This document shows, one piece after another, positions 20,952 to 29,827 of a stretch of 62,730 nucleotides of DNA. A program made the translations under genes and the position numbers. Every line of letters starts with the position of its first letter. Positions within the stretch are counted from its first letter, which is position 1. The notes under the pieces were generated by a model. The model made no database searches. It had not been told where the DNA came from and saw nothing but the letters and a program-made list of their open reading frames with translations. Source of the DNA: a virus; the IMG/VR virus record IMGVR_UViG_3300028829_003283, positions 1 to 62,730 of that record. One strand, written 5' to 3'.

Positions 20952-20959
20952 TATTTATA
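20952..20959 (+). promoter_or_regulatory. TATTTATA-class motif next to a terminator
   Basis: AATATTTATATT with the TATTTATA core, 9 bp upstream of a terminator hairpin and 83 bp before the gene at 21043. Confidence 0.4.
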
Positions 20960-20967
20960 TTAGGAGT

Positions 20968-20996
20968 ATGGGGTTGTTTACAACCTCATTCTTTTT
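20968..20996 (+). terminator. intrinsic terminator
   Basis: ATGGGGTTG, loop TTTA, CAACCTCAT (one G-T pair), followed by TCTTTTT. It separates uvsE from the late region. Confidence 0.75.
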
Positions 20997-21042
20997 AAAT
21001 GATTTTAAATAAATACAGTTCAAGAAACTTATAAAACGTGAT

Positions 21043-22083
21043 ATGAAGAAATTTTTTTCAAAAAAGTTTGGATTTGGTGTATTGATGATAATCTCAACGT
21101 TATCATTAGCATCAACCGCCGCATACTACTCTGTATTTGGTTTGAGTTCGTTGTTCGCTGGTGCCCGTACTGAGGTGATTATTATGGCAACAGCGCTTGA
21201 GGTATCAAAGTTGATTGTAGCATCATACCTACACAACAATTGGAAGAAGATTGGTGTGTTGCTAAGAACATACCTAACTATTGGTGTGGGTGTATTGATG
21301 TTAATCACATCAGCTGGAATCTATGGATTTCTAACTTCGGCATATCAGACAACAGCAGACCAGTTAACAATTGTAGAGAAGCAAACGAATGTGATTCAAC
21401 TAAAGAGAGATAGGTTCTCAGAATCATTAGATGGATATTCAATAGAACGAACACAGCTCAACGAATCAATCACAGAACTAACAAAAGGATTATCTAATAA
21501 TACCATTCAGTACAAAGATAGAGAGACTGGTGAAATCATCACCACTACCTCATCATCTACACGTAGAGTGTTGAGTGCACAATTAGATGATATGAAGCTT
21601 CAACGAAATGATGTATCTATGAAGATGGAAGCACTTACAGATTCGATTACAAAATTGGATTTACAGATTTTAGATTTAGAATCCAACAACGAAGTTGCTG
21701 CTGAGATTGGACCACTTAGATATATGTCTGAGATTACAAATAAACCAATGGGTGTTATTGTAAACTGGTTTACCCTACTCATTGTATTTGTGTTCGACCC
21801 AATGGCTATAGCTATGGTTATTGCGGTAAACAAATTTATTGCTATAGATGAAGATGAAACACCACCCAATCGGAGTAAAAGATTAAGTGACTGGGAATCT
21901 CAGATTAAAAAGAACGAAGAGATTCTTGCCACAAAGAAAACAGCATCAGAAGATAATATAACTAAAGAAGAGTTCATGCAGAAACTAAATGATGTGGAAA
22001 AAACAATCAAGCAAAAAGAGAGTAAGAAAACGAAGATGTATGGTTCAGTATCTAAACCATATTCGGATGTTGTAAAAAGTTGA
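21043..22083 (+). CDS. membrane protein with central coiled coil (346 aa)
   Basis: Hydrophobic segments at about residues 9-30, 40-60, 68-95 and 235-260 flank a long coiled coil (about 100-220), and a lysine-rich cytoplasmic-like tail follows. A segment FDPMAIAMVIAVNKF in the last helix recurs, as far as I recall, in membrane proteins of other large marine phages. It could sit in the cell envelope or the virion; no enzymatic motif is seen. Confidence 0.75.
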   Translation: MKKFFSKKFGFGVLMIISTLSLASTAAYYSVFGLSSLFAGARTEVIIMATALEVSKLIVASYLHNNWKKIGVLLRTYLTIGVGVLMLITSAGIYGFLTSAYQTTADQLTIVEKQTNVIQLKRDRFSESLDGYSIERTQLNESITELTKGLSNNTIQYKDRETGEIITTTSSSTRRVLSAQLDDMKLQRNDVSMKMEALTDSITKLDLQILDLESNNEVAAEIGPLRYMSEITNKPMGVIVNWFTLLIVFVFDPMAIAMVIAVNKFIAIDEDETPPNRSKRLSDWESQIKKNEEILATKKTASEDNITKEEFMQKLNDVEKTIKQKESKKTKMYGSVSKPYSDVVKS

Positions 22084-22090
22084 GCTACAA

Positions 22091-22128
22091 TTTGGTTAAT
22101 TGAATATTATTTCGTATATTTGATTAAT
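22091..22128 (+). promoter_or_regulatory. Bacteroidetes-type promoter
   Basis: TTTG at 22091-22094 and a perfect TATATTTG at 22115-22122, 24 bp between starts. It drives clpP and groES. Confidence 0.78.
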
Positions 22129-22162
22129 CAATAAGTATAAAACAAGTTATAAATAGAAGTAT

Positions 22163-22804
22163 ATGAGTGATTTATATAATGAGGGAACTACTACAACGGA
22201 TAATTCAACAAAACCATTGTATGTAGATGAAGCTACGAAAGATAATGAGAAGTGGTTTCAGGAGTTCAGAGAGTTTGATTATGGTATCGATATTAACAAT
22301 AATGTTATACTCATACAGGACGAGGTAGCTATGGGGTTGTTGTTCGATGTAGTATCGAAGGTAAGGCTACTTAGAAAGATTAATTCAGAATTAAAAGCAA
22401 TTACACTACTCTTAAATTCACCTGGTGGTGATGTTGTAGAAACGCTAGGGTTAATCGACTATATGAGAACCCTAAAAGAAAACGATGGTATTGTAACTAA
22501 TATTGTATGTAGGGGTTCGGCAATGTCGGCAGCAGCTCTATTGTTAGCAGCTGGAACTGGTCTTAGGGCAGCATCTAAACACTCTAAGATTATGGTACAT
22601 CAACTTTCATCATTTAGTGCCGGCAAACTATCTGATATAAAATCAAACGCAAAGTTTGCCGAACAGCTCGAAGATGATTGTAATTCAATTATGGAAGAGT
22701 GTACAAAAAAAGATAAGAAGTGGTGGGAAGAGAATCAGCAAAACGATTACTTCCTGTCAGCACAAGATGCATTAGAATTAGGTATAATAGATAAAATAGT
22801 TTAA
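22163..22804 (+). CDS. clpP: ClpP-like serine protease
   Basis: Self-compartmentalising peptidase. LNSPGGDV marks the oxyanion region, CRGSAMSAAALLLAAG holds the catalytic Ser122, MVHQLSS holds His146, and the DYFLSAQDALELGIID end is typical of ClpP. The Asp of the triad lies near the KKDKKWW segment. At 213 residues it is full length. It is followed 3 bp later by groES, a chaperone pairing seen in other phages. It could degrade host proteins with the host ClpX/ClpA or, as in some phages, serve capsid maturation. Confidence 0.92.
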   Translation: MSDLYNEGTTTTDNSTKPLYVDEATKDNEKWFQEFREFDYGIDINNNVILIQDEVAMGLLFDVVSKVRLLRKINSELKAITLLLNSPGGDVVETLGLIDYMRTLKENDGIVTNIVCRGSAMSAAALLLAAGTGLRAASKHSKIMVHQLSSFSAGKLSDIKSNAKFAEQLEDDCNSIMEECTKKDKKWWEENQQNDYFLSAQDALELGIIDKIV

Positions 22805-22807
22805 GTT

Positions 22808-23104
22808 ATGGAATACAATTACAAACCGTTAGGCGATAGAGTAGTAGTAGAAATCGTTAAAAGACACGATGAGAAAACAAAAGGTGGTTTATACAAACCA
22901 TCAGGTTCAGATACCACAATGATGGGTACAGTAGTTTCCGTTGGAAGCGGGTTATTTACACATTCTGGTGCTAAAATCCCTATGATGACAAAAGTAGGAG
23001 ATACAGTTCTATTAGAAGGAACTGGATTCAAACATAAGAATGGTGGTAAAACTTATCACATTTATAGAGAGAGTGAGTTCTTATCTATATTAGATGAAGT
23101 ATAA
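22808..23104 (+). CDS. groES: GroES-like co-chaperonin
   Basis: Starts YKPLGDRVVVEIVKRHDEK, followed by TKGGLYKPSG (mobile loop), GTVVSVGSG and KVGDTVLLEGTG, the standard Cpn10 pattern. At 98 residues it is the usual length. Presumably it forms a lid for host GroEL, as T4 gp31 does for capsid protein folding. No phage GroEL is seen in the window. Confidence 0.93.
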   Translation: MEYNYKPLGDRVVVEIVKRHDEKTKGGLYKPSGSDTTMMGTVVSVGSGLFTHSGAKIPMMTKVGDTVLLEGTGFKHKNGGKTYHIYRESEFLSILDEV

Positions 23105-23186
23105 GTATCTGATAATCAATCAGTTACACTATCACTATCATCACAACACATTGATACTCAATTACTTAACAAATAAAAAATAAACG

Positions 23187-23960
23187 ATGGTACATATTTT
23201 AGATGAAAATCAAATTAAAGAGAATTACGATAAGTTTCGTAAACTAATCAATCAAACATTTACAGGTGAGAGGTTAGAAGCTCTTAACAAGATGTACGAC
23301 CATCTTGAAGATAGAATCATCCTTACTCCTGCCTCATCAACCGAACACTTCCACAACGCATTTGCTGGTGGATATATTGACCACGTATTGAGAGTTACTC
23401 TAAACGCAGTTAAGGTATTCGATTTGCATACTGAGTTAGGAATCGGTGATGGTGGGTACGATAAGGAAACCATAATCTTTACAGCCCTCCACCACGACTT
23501 AGGTAAAGTTGGTAACGCTGATGAGAGTTGGTACATCCCAAATGACTCGCAATGGCATGTTGAAAATCAAGGAAAGATTTACAAAACAAATCCGTCAATG
23601 CATTGGATGAATCTAAACGATAGAACGTTTTGGATGCTGAACCACTTTGGAGTTAAAATCTCAGAAGTTGAGTACTTAGGTATTAAATTAACCGATGGGT
23701 TGTATGATGATAGCAATAAAGAATACTATATTGCATACAATAAAGATAACGCATTAAAGACTGGGTTACCATTTGTAATGCACCAAGCTGATATTATGGC
23801 TGCTAGATTCGAAAACGAACGCTGGATGAAGATGAAGCAGGGTGAGGTTACAACAAAGAATGTAGGTGGACGGCCAACTAAGAAAGCAAAATTAGAAAAC
23901 GTAAAGATGCCAGAAAAGATTGATTTTAAATCTATCTTTGGTGAAGTGGAGGAAGCATAA
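23187..23960 (+). CDS. HD-domain phosphohydrolase (257 aa)
   Basis: The HD metal site is visible: GGYIDHVLRV (first His), then FTALHHDLGKVG (HHD motif), and later a conserved HQADIMAARFE. Such proteins hydrolyse nucleotides or nucleic-acid phosphates, and relatives are common in T4-like marine phages. The C-terminus is lysine-rich (GGRPTKKAKLENVKMPEK). It ends in a TAATG overlap with the next gene. Substrate unknown. Confidence 0.82.
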   Translation: MVHILDENQIKENYDKFRKLINQTFTGERLEALNKMYDHLEDRIILTPASSTEHFHNAFAGGYIDHVLRVTLNAVKVFDLHTELGIGDGGYDKETIIFTALHHDLGKVGNADESWYIPNDSQWHVENQGKIYKTNPSMHWMNLNDRTFWMLNHFGVKISEVEYLGIKLTDGLYDDSNKEYYIAYNKDNALKTGLPFVMHQADIMAARFENERWMKMKQGEVTTKNVGGRPTKKAKLENVKMPEKIDFKSIFGEVEEA

Positions 23961-24256
23961 TGATAGTAGCATTAATCTTAACATCAATTGTATTAATAGC
24001 ACAATTTTATGTTATTTGGAATCTTATGCGTAAGGTAGAGAAATTAGAAGATGGAATAGATGAATCAGATACTACGCTGGTTTCTATGTTTTCTAAGTTA
24101 AAAAAAGCATATAGTAGAATGCAAGATGTTGATAGATTAGGCTCTTTTGAGGCTGATGATGAAAGTGGTTTTATTTTTGATGAAATAAAAACCATCCTAA
24201 GTGAATTAAATGATGAATATGATTTAGATGGCGAAGCGAAGGCGGAAGAGAAGTAA
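23960..24256 (+). CDS. membrane-anchored acidic protein (98 aa)
   Basis: One N-terminal transmembrane helix (IVALILTSIVLIAQFYVIW) is followed by an acidic coiled region (VEKLEDGIDESDTTLVSM; EIKTILSELNDEYDLDGE). Its last 29 bases overlap the start of the sigma gene in another frame. Confidence 0.75.
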   Translation: MIVALILTSIVLIAQFYVIWNLMRKVEKLEDGIDESDTTLVSMFSKLKKAYSRMQDVDRLGSFEADDESGFIFDEIKTILSELNDEYDLDGEAKAEEK

Positions 24257-24950
24257 AAGATACTTTACAAAAATAACAGAAATTGCAATTAACGCGTATA
24301 ATGGGTGTGAGGACCAGCAGTTAAAGAATAAAATCTATAACAGGTTCATTCACTACCCATTTGATAAACTCGCAGAGAACGTAATTCATACTTACAAAAC
24401 TTATTATTTCAATGTACCATATGAAGATGTAAAGGCAAACGTTGTTGCATTTTTAAATGAGAAAATTCATAAGTTCAATGGAGATAATGGTAGGGCGTTT
24501 TCTTATTTTACTGTAGTAGCAAGAAACTATTTGTTCAATGAGAACAATGCAAACTATGCTAGGATGAAAGCGAGAGAAGAAGTTTCTGCCATTGATACAT
24601 CTCGAAATATTGTTAATGAGGTAGTAGACCAGAACAATAAAGAATCTAAATCAGATTTTATAGACCATTATACACAATACATTGACTATCACCTGTATGA
24701 GATTTTTTTAAAAGATAGAGATAGGGCCATTGCAGATTCTATAAATGAACTATTTAAAAATCGAAATGATTTGTATTCGTATAATAAGAAAGCACTCTAC
24801 ATACTTATTAGAGAACGAACTGGTGTACACACTCAATACATAACAAAGGTAGTTGGTAAGCTAAAGATAATTTATGTAGAGTTGTACTCAGAGTACAATA
24901 AGAAAGGTCATTTAGACCTTAAATACAAACTAAAAGGTAGTGATGGATAA
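24228..24950 (+). CDS. 55: late-transcription sigma factor (T4 gp55-like)
   Basis: Region 2-like segment KIHKFNGDNGRAFSYFTVVARNYLF is typical of σ70-family region 2 and T4 gp55. A C-terminal helix-turn-helix-like part (LIRERTGVHTQYITKVVGK) resembles region 4. The basic start MAKRRRKRSKRYFTK is unusual. At 240 residues it is somewhat longer than T4 gp55 (185). It should direct host RNA polymerase to phage late promoters, possibly the TATTTATA sites. It overlaps both neighbours, at the head of the baseplate genes. Confidence 0.85.
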   Translation: MAKRRRKRSKRYFTKITEIAINAYNGCEDQQLKNKIYNRFIHYPFDKLAENVIHTYKTYYFNVPYEDVKANVVAFLNEKIHKFNGDNGRAFSYFTVVARNYLFNENNANYARMKAREEVSAIDTSRNIVNEVVDQNNKESKSDFIDHYTQYIDYHLYEIFLKDRDRAIADSINELFKNRNDLYSYNKKALYILIRERTGVHTQYITKVVGKLKIIYVELYSEYNKKGHLDLKYKLKGSDG

Positions 24951-25308
24951 AGATACTGAATTATTTAAAGGTAAAACCTTCTCTGATATAATGTCAGATG
25001 TATACAGTAACTCTAAGAAAAAAGATAGGCAGTTAAAGCTACTTATTGCTCAATTAGAACCATTGGTAAAGAATCTGCAAGATGCTACTGTGATTGTTCC
25101 GTTGATAAAAGAGTATATGGAAGTATCCATTAGAAACGATGAGCAGATTGTAAAACTTGCGGCTATTGTTCAACGTATGATGAAAGAAGCTAATTCAGGT
25201 GAAGGTGGTGGTTTGGGATTAACGGATGAGGAAAAGAAAGAGTTAATCAAAAACGCAGAAGCCATTGATAATACAATTGATTCCTTAAAAGAAGATGGGG
25301 ATGTGTAA
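24943..25308 (+). CDS. hypothetical helical protein (121 aa)
   Basis: All-helical protein (DIMSDVYSNSKKKDRQLKLL; VIVPLIKEYMEVSIRNDEQ; VKLAAIVQRMM), start ATG inside the end of the sigma gene. The position suggests a late-transcription partner (gp33-like) or an assembly factor, but I cannot assign either from sequence. Confidence 0.75.
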   Translation: MDKDTELFKGKTFSDIMSDVYSNSKKKDRQLKLLIAQLEPLVKNLQDATVIVPLIKEYMEVSIRNDEQIVKLAAIVQRMMKEANSGEGGGLGLTDEEKKELIKNAEAIDNTIDSLKEDGDV

Positions 25309-26300
25309 TGGCAGTAATAACTGGCACAGTTAAAAGGATAGAATTATCGGATTCGAATCCAAACGATGTATACGCTATACAGGTCTACATACCTGGAAAT
25401 GTAAACAATCAGATAAAGGCATATCCATACGATTTATCTATACAGAAAATACCACTTATTGGTGAAACTGTAGTTCTAATTCAAGGTTCAAGTACGACCT
25501 CAAACCCATCACAACGTCGTCAAAGTACAACGTATTACTACCTTAACCCAATATCACTACAAAAGAATGTACATTCAAACGCACTTCCCGGTAGTAATGC
25601 ACTAATAAGTAGTACTAAAACAGCAGCTAAATTTGTAGCAACTTCTACTGGTGTGCCGGGTATCGGAGGTAGCACTGATTCTGAGCTTGGTGATGGTTTC
25701 GTAGAAAGAACAGATGTAGCATCACTTCAACCATTTATTGGAGATGTACTACTTCAAGGTAGATTCGGGCACTCTATGAGGTTTGGATTTACACCAAAAC
25801 CTAAAAAAACATCTGAGACTCCGTCTTGGACGGCCTCAAAGCCAGAGGACCCAATTACTATTATTGCTAATGGAAGAAAGAGTGGTGGTGGGTATAACAA
25901 ATTTATTATTGAAGATATCAATGATGATTTATCATCGATGTGGTTTACATCAACACAGAAGGTGGAGCTGAAACCAGCTCAGAAAAAATTGGGTGATGGT
26001 GTCAAACAACAATCACAATTTGCAGACCCAACTATAGTAATGAACTCAGATAGGTTATTCTTTAACGCAAAGAGTGAGAGAGTAATCATAGCCGGTAAGC
26101 AGGATATTGTAAATGCAACTCCAACTTGGCAAATGGAGATGGATAAGTTCTTTACACTTATGGAGGATTTGGTTAGTGAGTTGGTAGATTTAACTTCAGC
26201 AAAAGCTACATACACCACTGGTGTTGGTCCAACTGGACCTGCTACAAATGCAGCTAAAGTTAAAAAGATTTTTGATGAACTAAAAAAGATGAAACAATAA
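25308..26300 (+). CDS. 5: gp5-like baseplate spike protein (330 aa)
   Basis: An N-terminal OB-fold (GTVKRIELSDSNPNDVYAIQ; VYIPG) is followed by a conserved block GDVLLQGRFGHSMRFG that T4-like marine phages carry in their gp5-type hub/spike protein. No lysozyme domain is seen. The C-terminus is helical rather than a β-helix needle. It starts with TAATG overlap and opens the baseplate operon. Confidence 0.78.
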   Translation: MAVITGTVKRIELSDSNPNDVYAIQVYIPGNVNNQIKAYPYDLSIQKIPLIGETVVLIQGSSTTSNPSQRRQSTTYYYLNPISLQKNVHSNALPGSNALISSTKTAAKFVATSTGVPGIGGSTDSELGDGFVERTDVASLQPFIGDVLLQGRFGHSMRFGFTPKPKKTSETPSWTASKPEDPITIIANGRKSGGGYNKFIIEDINDDLSSMWFTSTQKVELKPAQKKLGDGVKQQSQFADPTIVMNSDRLFFNAKSERVIIAGKQDIVNATPTWQMEMDKFFTLMEDLVSELVDLTSAKATYTTGVGPTGPATNAAKVKKIFDELKKMKQ

Positions 26301-26301
26301 T

Positions 26302-26910
26302 ATGCCCGCACTATGGCCTGCATTTATACCAACTGTTGGTGGGTATTTAAACAACCCATCTAAAGGTAAAACGGAAGAGGAGACTGCTGAAAAGATTGCA
26401 TCCGAATATCACAAAGCAGTTAAGACGGCACAAACAACACTCCATGCCAACCTACCATTGGTTCAAGTACCATATGCTGGAATTAAGATGGGTATACTAA
26501 AAACCCTAAACGATATAAAGGATTCTGAAGGGAAACCACAACTACGACATTTCACAGACTGGGCAAACGCAACATCACAATATTGGTTGGCAACTACGAT
26601 GTCACCTGTACCATTTCATCCAGTAAATATGGCATCATCGACTGGTACTGCTGGAGTGCCGGTTCCAATAACACACATAATAAACAATGGGGGTGTTGTA
26701 CCAGCACTTAAAGTTGACTTACTTAAAGCATTTCAGCATGAACCATCGAGAACTCCATATGGGATACCATTTGCTCAAAAATTGGTAACGGCATTTTCAA
26801 ATCATCTTAAAACTGTCGGTGGGTTACAAACGGAATTTGTTACGAGTGGTACTCCAGTAACGCCAGTCCCACTTGGACCAATACCACAACCTTGGATTGG
26901 CATGGTGTAA
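26302..26910 (+). CDS. putative virion structural protein (202 aa)
   Basis: Proline- and glycine-rich protein (MPALWPAFIPTVGGYLNN; TPVTPVPLGPIPQPWIGMV) located between spike and gp25. The location implies a baseplate or spike-tip role; no specific motif is recognised. Confidence 0.7.
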   Translation: MPALWPAFIPTVGGYLNNPSKGKTEEETAEKIASEYHKAVKTAQTTLHANLPLVQVPYAGIKMGILKTLNDIKDSEGKPQLRHFTDWANATSQYWLATTMSPVPFHPVNMASSTGTAGVPVPITHIINNGGVVPALKVDLLKAFQHEPSRTPYGIPFAQKLVTAFSNHLKTVGGLQTEFVTSGTPVTPVPLGPIPQPWIGMV

Positions 26911-26925
26911 AACAAAACAATTTGA

Positions 26926-26933
26926 TATTTATA
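26926..26933 (+). promoter_or_regulatory. TATTTATA-class (putative late) promoter
   Basis: Core TATTTATA, 15 bp before the ATG at 26949. Confidence 0.5.
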
Positions 26934-26948
26934 ATAAAAGCAGAAACT

Positions 26949-27422
26949 ATGAAGGCAAAAGATTTAGCACAACTATTAGAAGTAATTATCCGTAAGGTAG
27001 TTCGTGAAGAACTCAAACCAATATTATCTGAAGTTAAACGGACTTCTAAGCCAATTGTAAAAGAAACCAAGTCTAAACCTAAAAAGGTTAAAGACCCATT
27101 AGATATAAACATATCCGATATCTTAAAAGAAGAACGCACAACTACACCACCTAAAGCAAAAACATTTGTTAAGAATTCGATGTTAAACGATATGTTAAAC
27201 GAAACAATGAACGATGGTGAGTGGAGAAATATAGATGCTCAGTTTGATTCGAATCAGGCACAAGCATGGAGTGGTAGAGAAACTACATCAGTACTACCAA
27301 CAGAAGATATCGATGGTAGACCTATTGATACATCTAATCCTGAAGTATCCAATGTGATGGGTGCTATAACAAAAGATTATTCTCAATTGATGAAAGCAAT
27401 TGATAAGAAAAAGGGTAGATAA
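26949..27422 (+). CDS. hypothetical structural-region protein (157 aa)
   Basis: Starts MKAKDLAQLLEVIIRKVVRE, an amphipathic N-terminal helix, then a lysine/proline-rich linker. A repeated MLNDMLNETMNDGEW stretch lies in the middle. A longer in-frame start at 26892 is rejected because it would cross the TATTTATA site. The helix-then-linker design fits an assembly or head-associated protein. Confidence 0.7.
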   Translation: MKAKDLAQLLEVIIRKVVREELKPILSEVKRTSKPIVKETKSKPKKVKDPLDINISDILKEERTTTPPKAKTFVKNSMLNDMLNETMNDGEWRNIDAQFDSNQAQAWSGRETTSVLPTEDIDGRPIDTSNPEVSNVMGAITKDYSQLMKAIDKKKGR

Positions 27423-27425
27423 CAA

Positions 27426-27863
27426 ATGGCTAAACAACGGAAAGAATATTTTTACAATCCGATAGATTTTAAACCAGATGTGGCGGTTGGTATCAAACTC
27501 CCATTTGGTAAAAAGAATGGATTATTCGCTCAGAGTTATACTACTGAAGAGCAGGCAGTATCCAATCTAAAAAATTTATTGTTAACCAAAAAGGGTGAAC
27601 GACCGTTTCAACCCGAGTTTGGTTCTGATGTATATACTCTGTTGTTTGAAAACATAAATGCAGATGTCGAAACCAAACTCACAGATACACTCAGAGAGGA
27701 TATCAATTTTTGGTTACCATATATAATTATTGATGATATAGTAGTTGAAGCAAACTTTGATAGTAATCGAGTTAGAATTCAGTTGAGTTTTAAAGTTACT
27801 GAGCAAGGAGCGAATCGACAGATAATACTATATGTAGATTCAGCGGGAACTGAAATAGAATAA
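27426..27863 (+). CDS. 25: baseplate wedge protein gp25
   Basis: The GPW/gp25 family pattern is clear: AVSNLKNLLLTKKGERPFQPEFGSDVYTLLFE, with the invariant glutamate/arginine region, then a short β-sheet end. Length 145 is typical. It joins gp6 in the baseplate wedge and nucleates the sheath. The gp6 gene follows. Confidence 0.92.
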   Translation: MAKQRKEYFYNPIDFKPDVAVGIKLPFGKKNGLFAQSYTTEEQAVSNLKNLLLTKKGERPFQPEFGSDVYTLLFENINADVETKLTDTLREDINFWLPYIIIDDIVVEANFDSNRVRIQLSFKVTEQGANRQIILYVDSAGTEIE

Positions 27864-27873
27864 GGTTTGAATT

Positions 27874-29814
27874 ATGGCTAAGAAAGTAAAATCGGATTTA
27901 GTACAAAAGGACGTATCTCTATTAGGTAGAGATTTTGGTGAGTTTAGAAAAAACTTAATTGAGTTTTCTAAGAACTACTTCCCAAACACGTACAATGATT
28001 TTAATGAATCATCACCGGGTATGATGTTTATGGAAATGGCATCATATGTTGGGGATGTATTATCATTCTATACAGATACGCAATTAAGGGAATCGCTACT
28101 AACAACAGCTGAAGAGAACTCAAATTTATTCAACATTGTTAGTAGTATGGGATATACCCCTAAAAATGTAGTACCCGCATCAGTAACGTTGGATGTATAT
28201 CAACTAGTACCCGCTAAAGGAAGTGGTGATGATGTAAAACCTGATTTTGATTATGCAATGATTGTAAATAGTGGTATGATTGTAGGTTCAACAGATTTTT
28301 CTGAAGTGGAATTTACAACAATATCACAAATTGATTTTGCATTTTCATCCTCATTCAATCCGACTGAAGTATCGGTATATCAGATAGATGAGAACACAAA
28401 TGAGCCAGTATATTATTTGTTGAAAAAAAGTACTAAGGCGACAAGTGGTAAGGAAATAGAAAAAGAATTTCCATTCGGAGCTCCAAAAATATATGATAAA
28501 ATTAAAATTGTCGATGAGAATATTGTAAGAGTAAAAAGTATCTACGATGATGATAACGATAAATGGACTAAAGTACCATACTTAGCACAAGATACAGTGT
28601 TTGAGCAAATAGATAACAATGAAGATAATTCTATTGAGTATTCATCACATCAAGGTGATACACCATATCTTTTAGATTTGAATAGAGTACCTAAGAGGTA
28701 CATTACTAGATTTGAAGATAATGGGGTTTTAGTTATACAATTTGGAGCAGGTATATCTGCTAACGCCGATGAAGAGTTAATACCAAATGCGGATAATGTG
28801 GGTTCTTCTTTGTATACTGAGCACCAAAATTTAGATACATCATTAGACCCTTCAAATTTTCTGTATACAAAAACATATGGAGCAGCCCCAGCTAACACAA
28901 CACTTACTGTAAAGTACGTTGTTGGTAATGGTGTGGTAGATAACGTACCTGCTAAAGACTTGACCAATGTACTGGGAAGCACCACAACATTAAAAAATGA
29001 AATAAATCTAAATTCAGATGTTGTCAACTTCATAAAAAGTTCATTGGCGTGTACCAATCCTGAGCCGGCTGTGGGTGGTAAAACAACAGAAGGACAAGAT
29101 GCTATCAAACAAAATGCTATGGCATTTTTTGGAGCCCAAAATAGAACTGTGACCAGAGAAGATTATGTGATGAGGTGTTACGCACTTCCTCCACAATTCG
29201 GTTCTATAGCAAAAGCATATGTTGTACAGGATTATCAGATAGAGAATAGTAAGTTAGATGGTGAACCGATTAGTACAGAAATTCCAAACCCATTGGCAAT
29301 AAATCTATACACATTGGGATATGATAATAACAAAAACCTATCTAAGTTAAATCCTGCTACAAAATACAACTTAAAAAATTACATAGCGTATCACAGATTA
29401 CTTACAGATGCTGTAAATATTAAAGATGCGTATATTGTAAATATTGGTATTGATTTTGAAATCATTGTACTTCCTGAATATAATTCAAACGAAGTACTAC
29501 TCAGAGCTATAAATAGAATGAGAGAGTATTTCAATATTGAAAATTGGAGAATTAATGAACCAATCAACCTATCAAATGTATACATAGAATTAGATAAAGT
29601 AGAAGGGGTACAGACTGTAGTCCGACCTAGTAAGAATGGAGTAGGTGGTTTACAAATTTACAATAAATTTAATGGTAACTATGCACCAAACAAATATAGT
29701 TTACTTACAGCTACTAAGAATGGTATTATCTACCCACCTAAAGACCCTTCTATTTTTGAAGTAAAATTTTTAGACTCGGATATACGAGGACAGGTTATAA
29801 CGCAATCATTCTAA
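27874..29814 (+). CDS. 6: baseplate wedge protein gp6
   Basis: Baseplate-J/gp6-type protein of 646 residues. The N-terminus LIEFSKNYFPNTYNDFNESS followed by PGMMFMEMASYVGDVLSFYTD is a hallmark of T4 gp6. The middle AFFGAQNRTVTREDYVMRCY matches its central domain. It forms the wedge ring with gp7, gp25 and gp53 relatives. Confidence 0.9.
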   Translation: MAKKVKSDLVQKDVSLLGRDFGEFRKNLIEFSKNYFPNTYNDFNESSPGMMFMEMASYVGDVLSFYTDTQLRESLLTTAEENSNLFNIVSSMGYTPKNVVPASVTLDVYQLVPAKGSGDDVKPDFDYAMIVNSGMIVGSTDFSEVEFTTISQIDFAFSSSFNPTEVSVYQIDENTNEPVYYLLKKSTKATSGKEIEKEFPFGAPKIYDKIKIVDENIVRVKSIYDDDNDKWTKVPYLAQDTVFEQIDNNEDNSIEYSSHQGDTPYLLDLNRVPKRYITRFEDNGVLVIQFGAGISANADEELIPNADNVGSSLYTEHQNLDTSLDPSNFLYTKTYGAAPANTTLTVKYVVGNGVVDNVPAKDLTNVLGSTTTLKNEINLNSDVVNFIKSSLACTNPEPAVGGKTTEGQDAIKQNAMAFFGAQNRTVTREDYVMRCYALPPQFGSIAKAYVVQDYQIENSKLDGEPISTEIPNPLAINLYTLGYDNNKNLSKLNPATKYNLKNYIAYHRLLTDAVNIKDAYIVNIGIDFEIIVLPEYNSNEVLLRAINRMREYFNIENWRINEPINLSNVYIELDKVEGVQTVVRPSKNGVGGLQIYNKFNGNYAPNKYSLLTATKNGIIYPPKDPSIFEVKFLDSDIRGQVITQSF

Positions 29815-29827
29815 ATGAGGATACAAT

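Noticed and set aside
22148-22155. TATAAATA in T4 late-promoter orientation before clpP
   Set aside because: It occurs once, while the opposite sequence recurs in front of many genes; clpP already has a host-type promoter at 22091.
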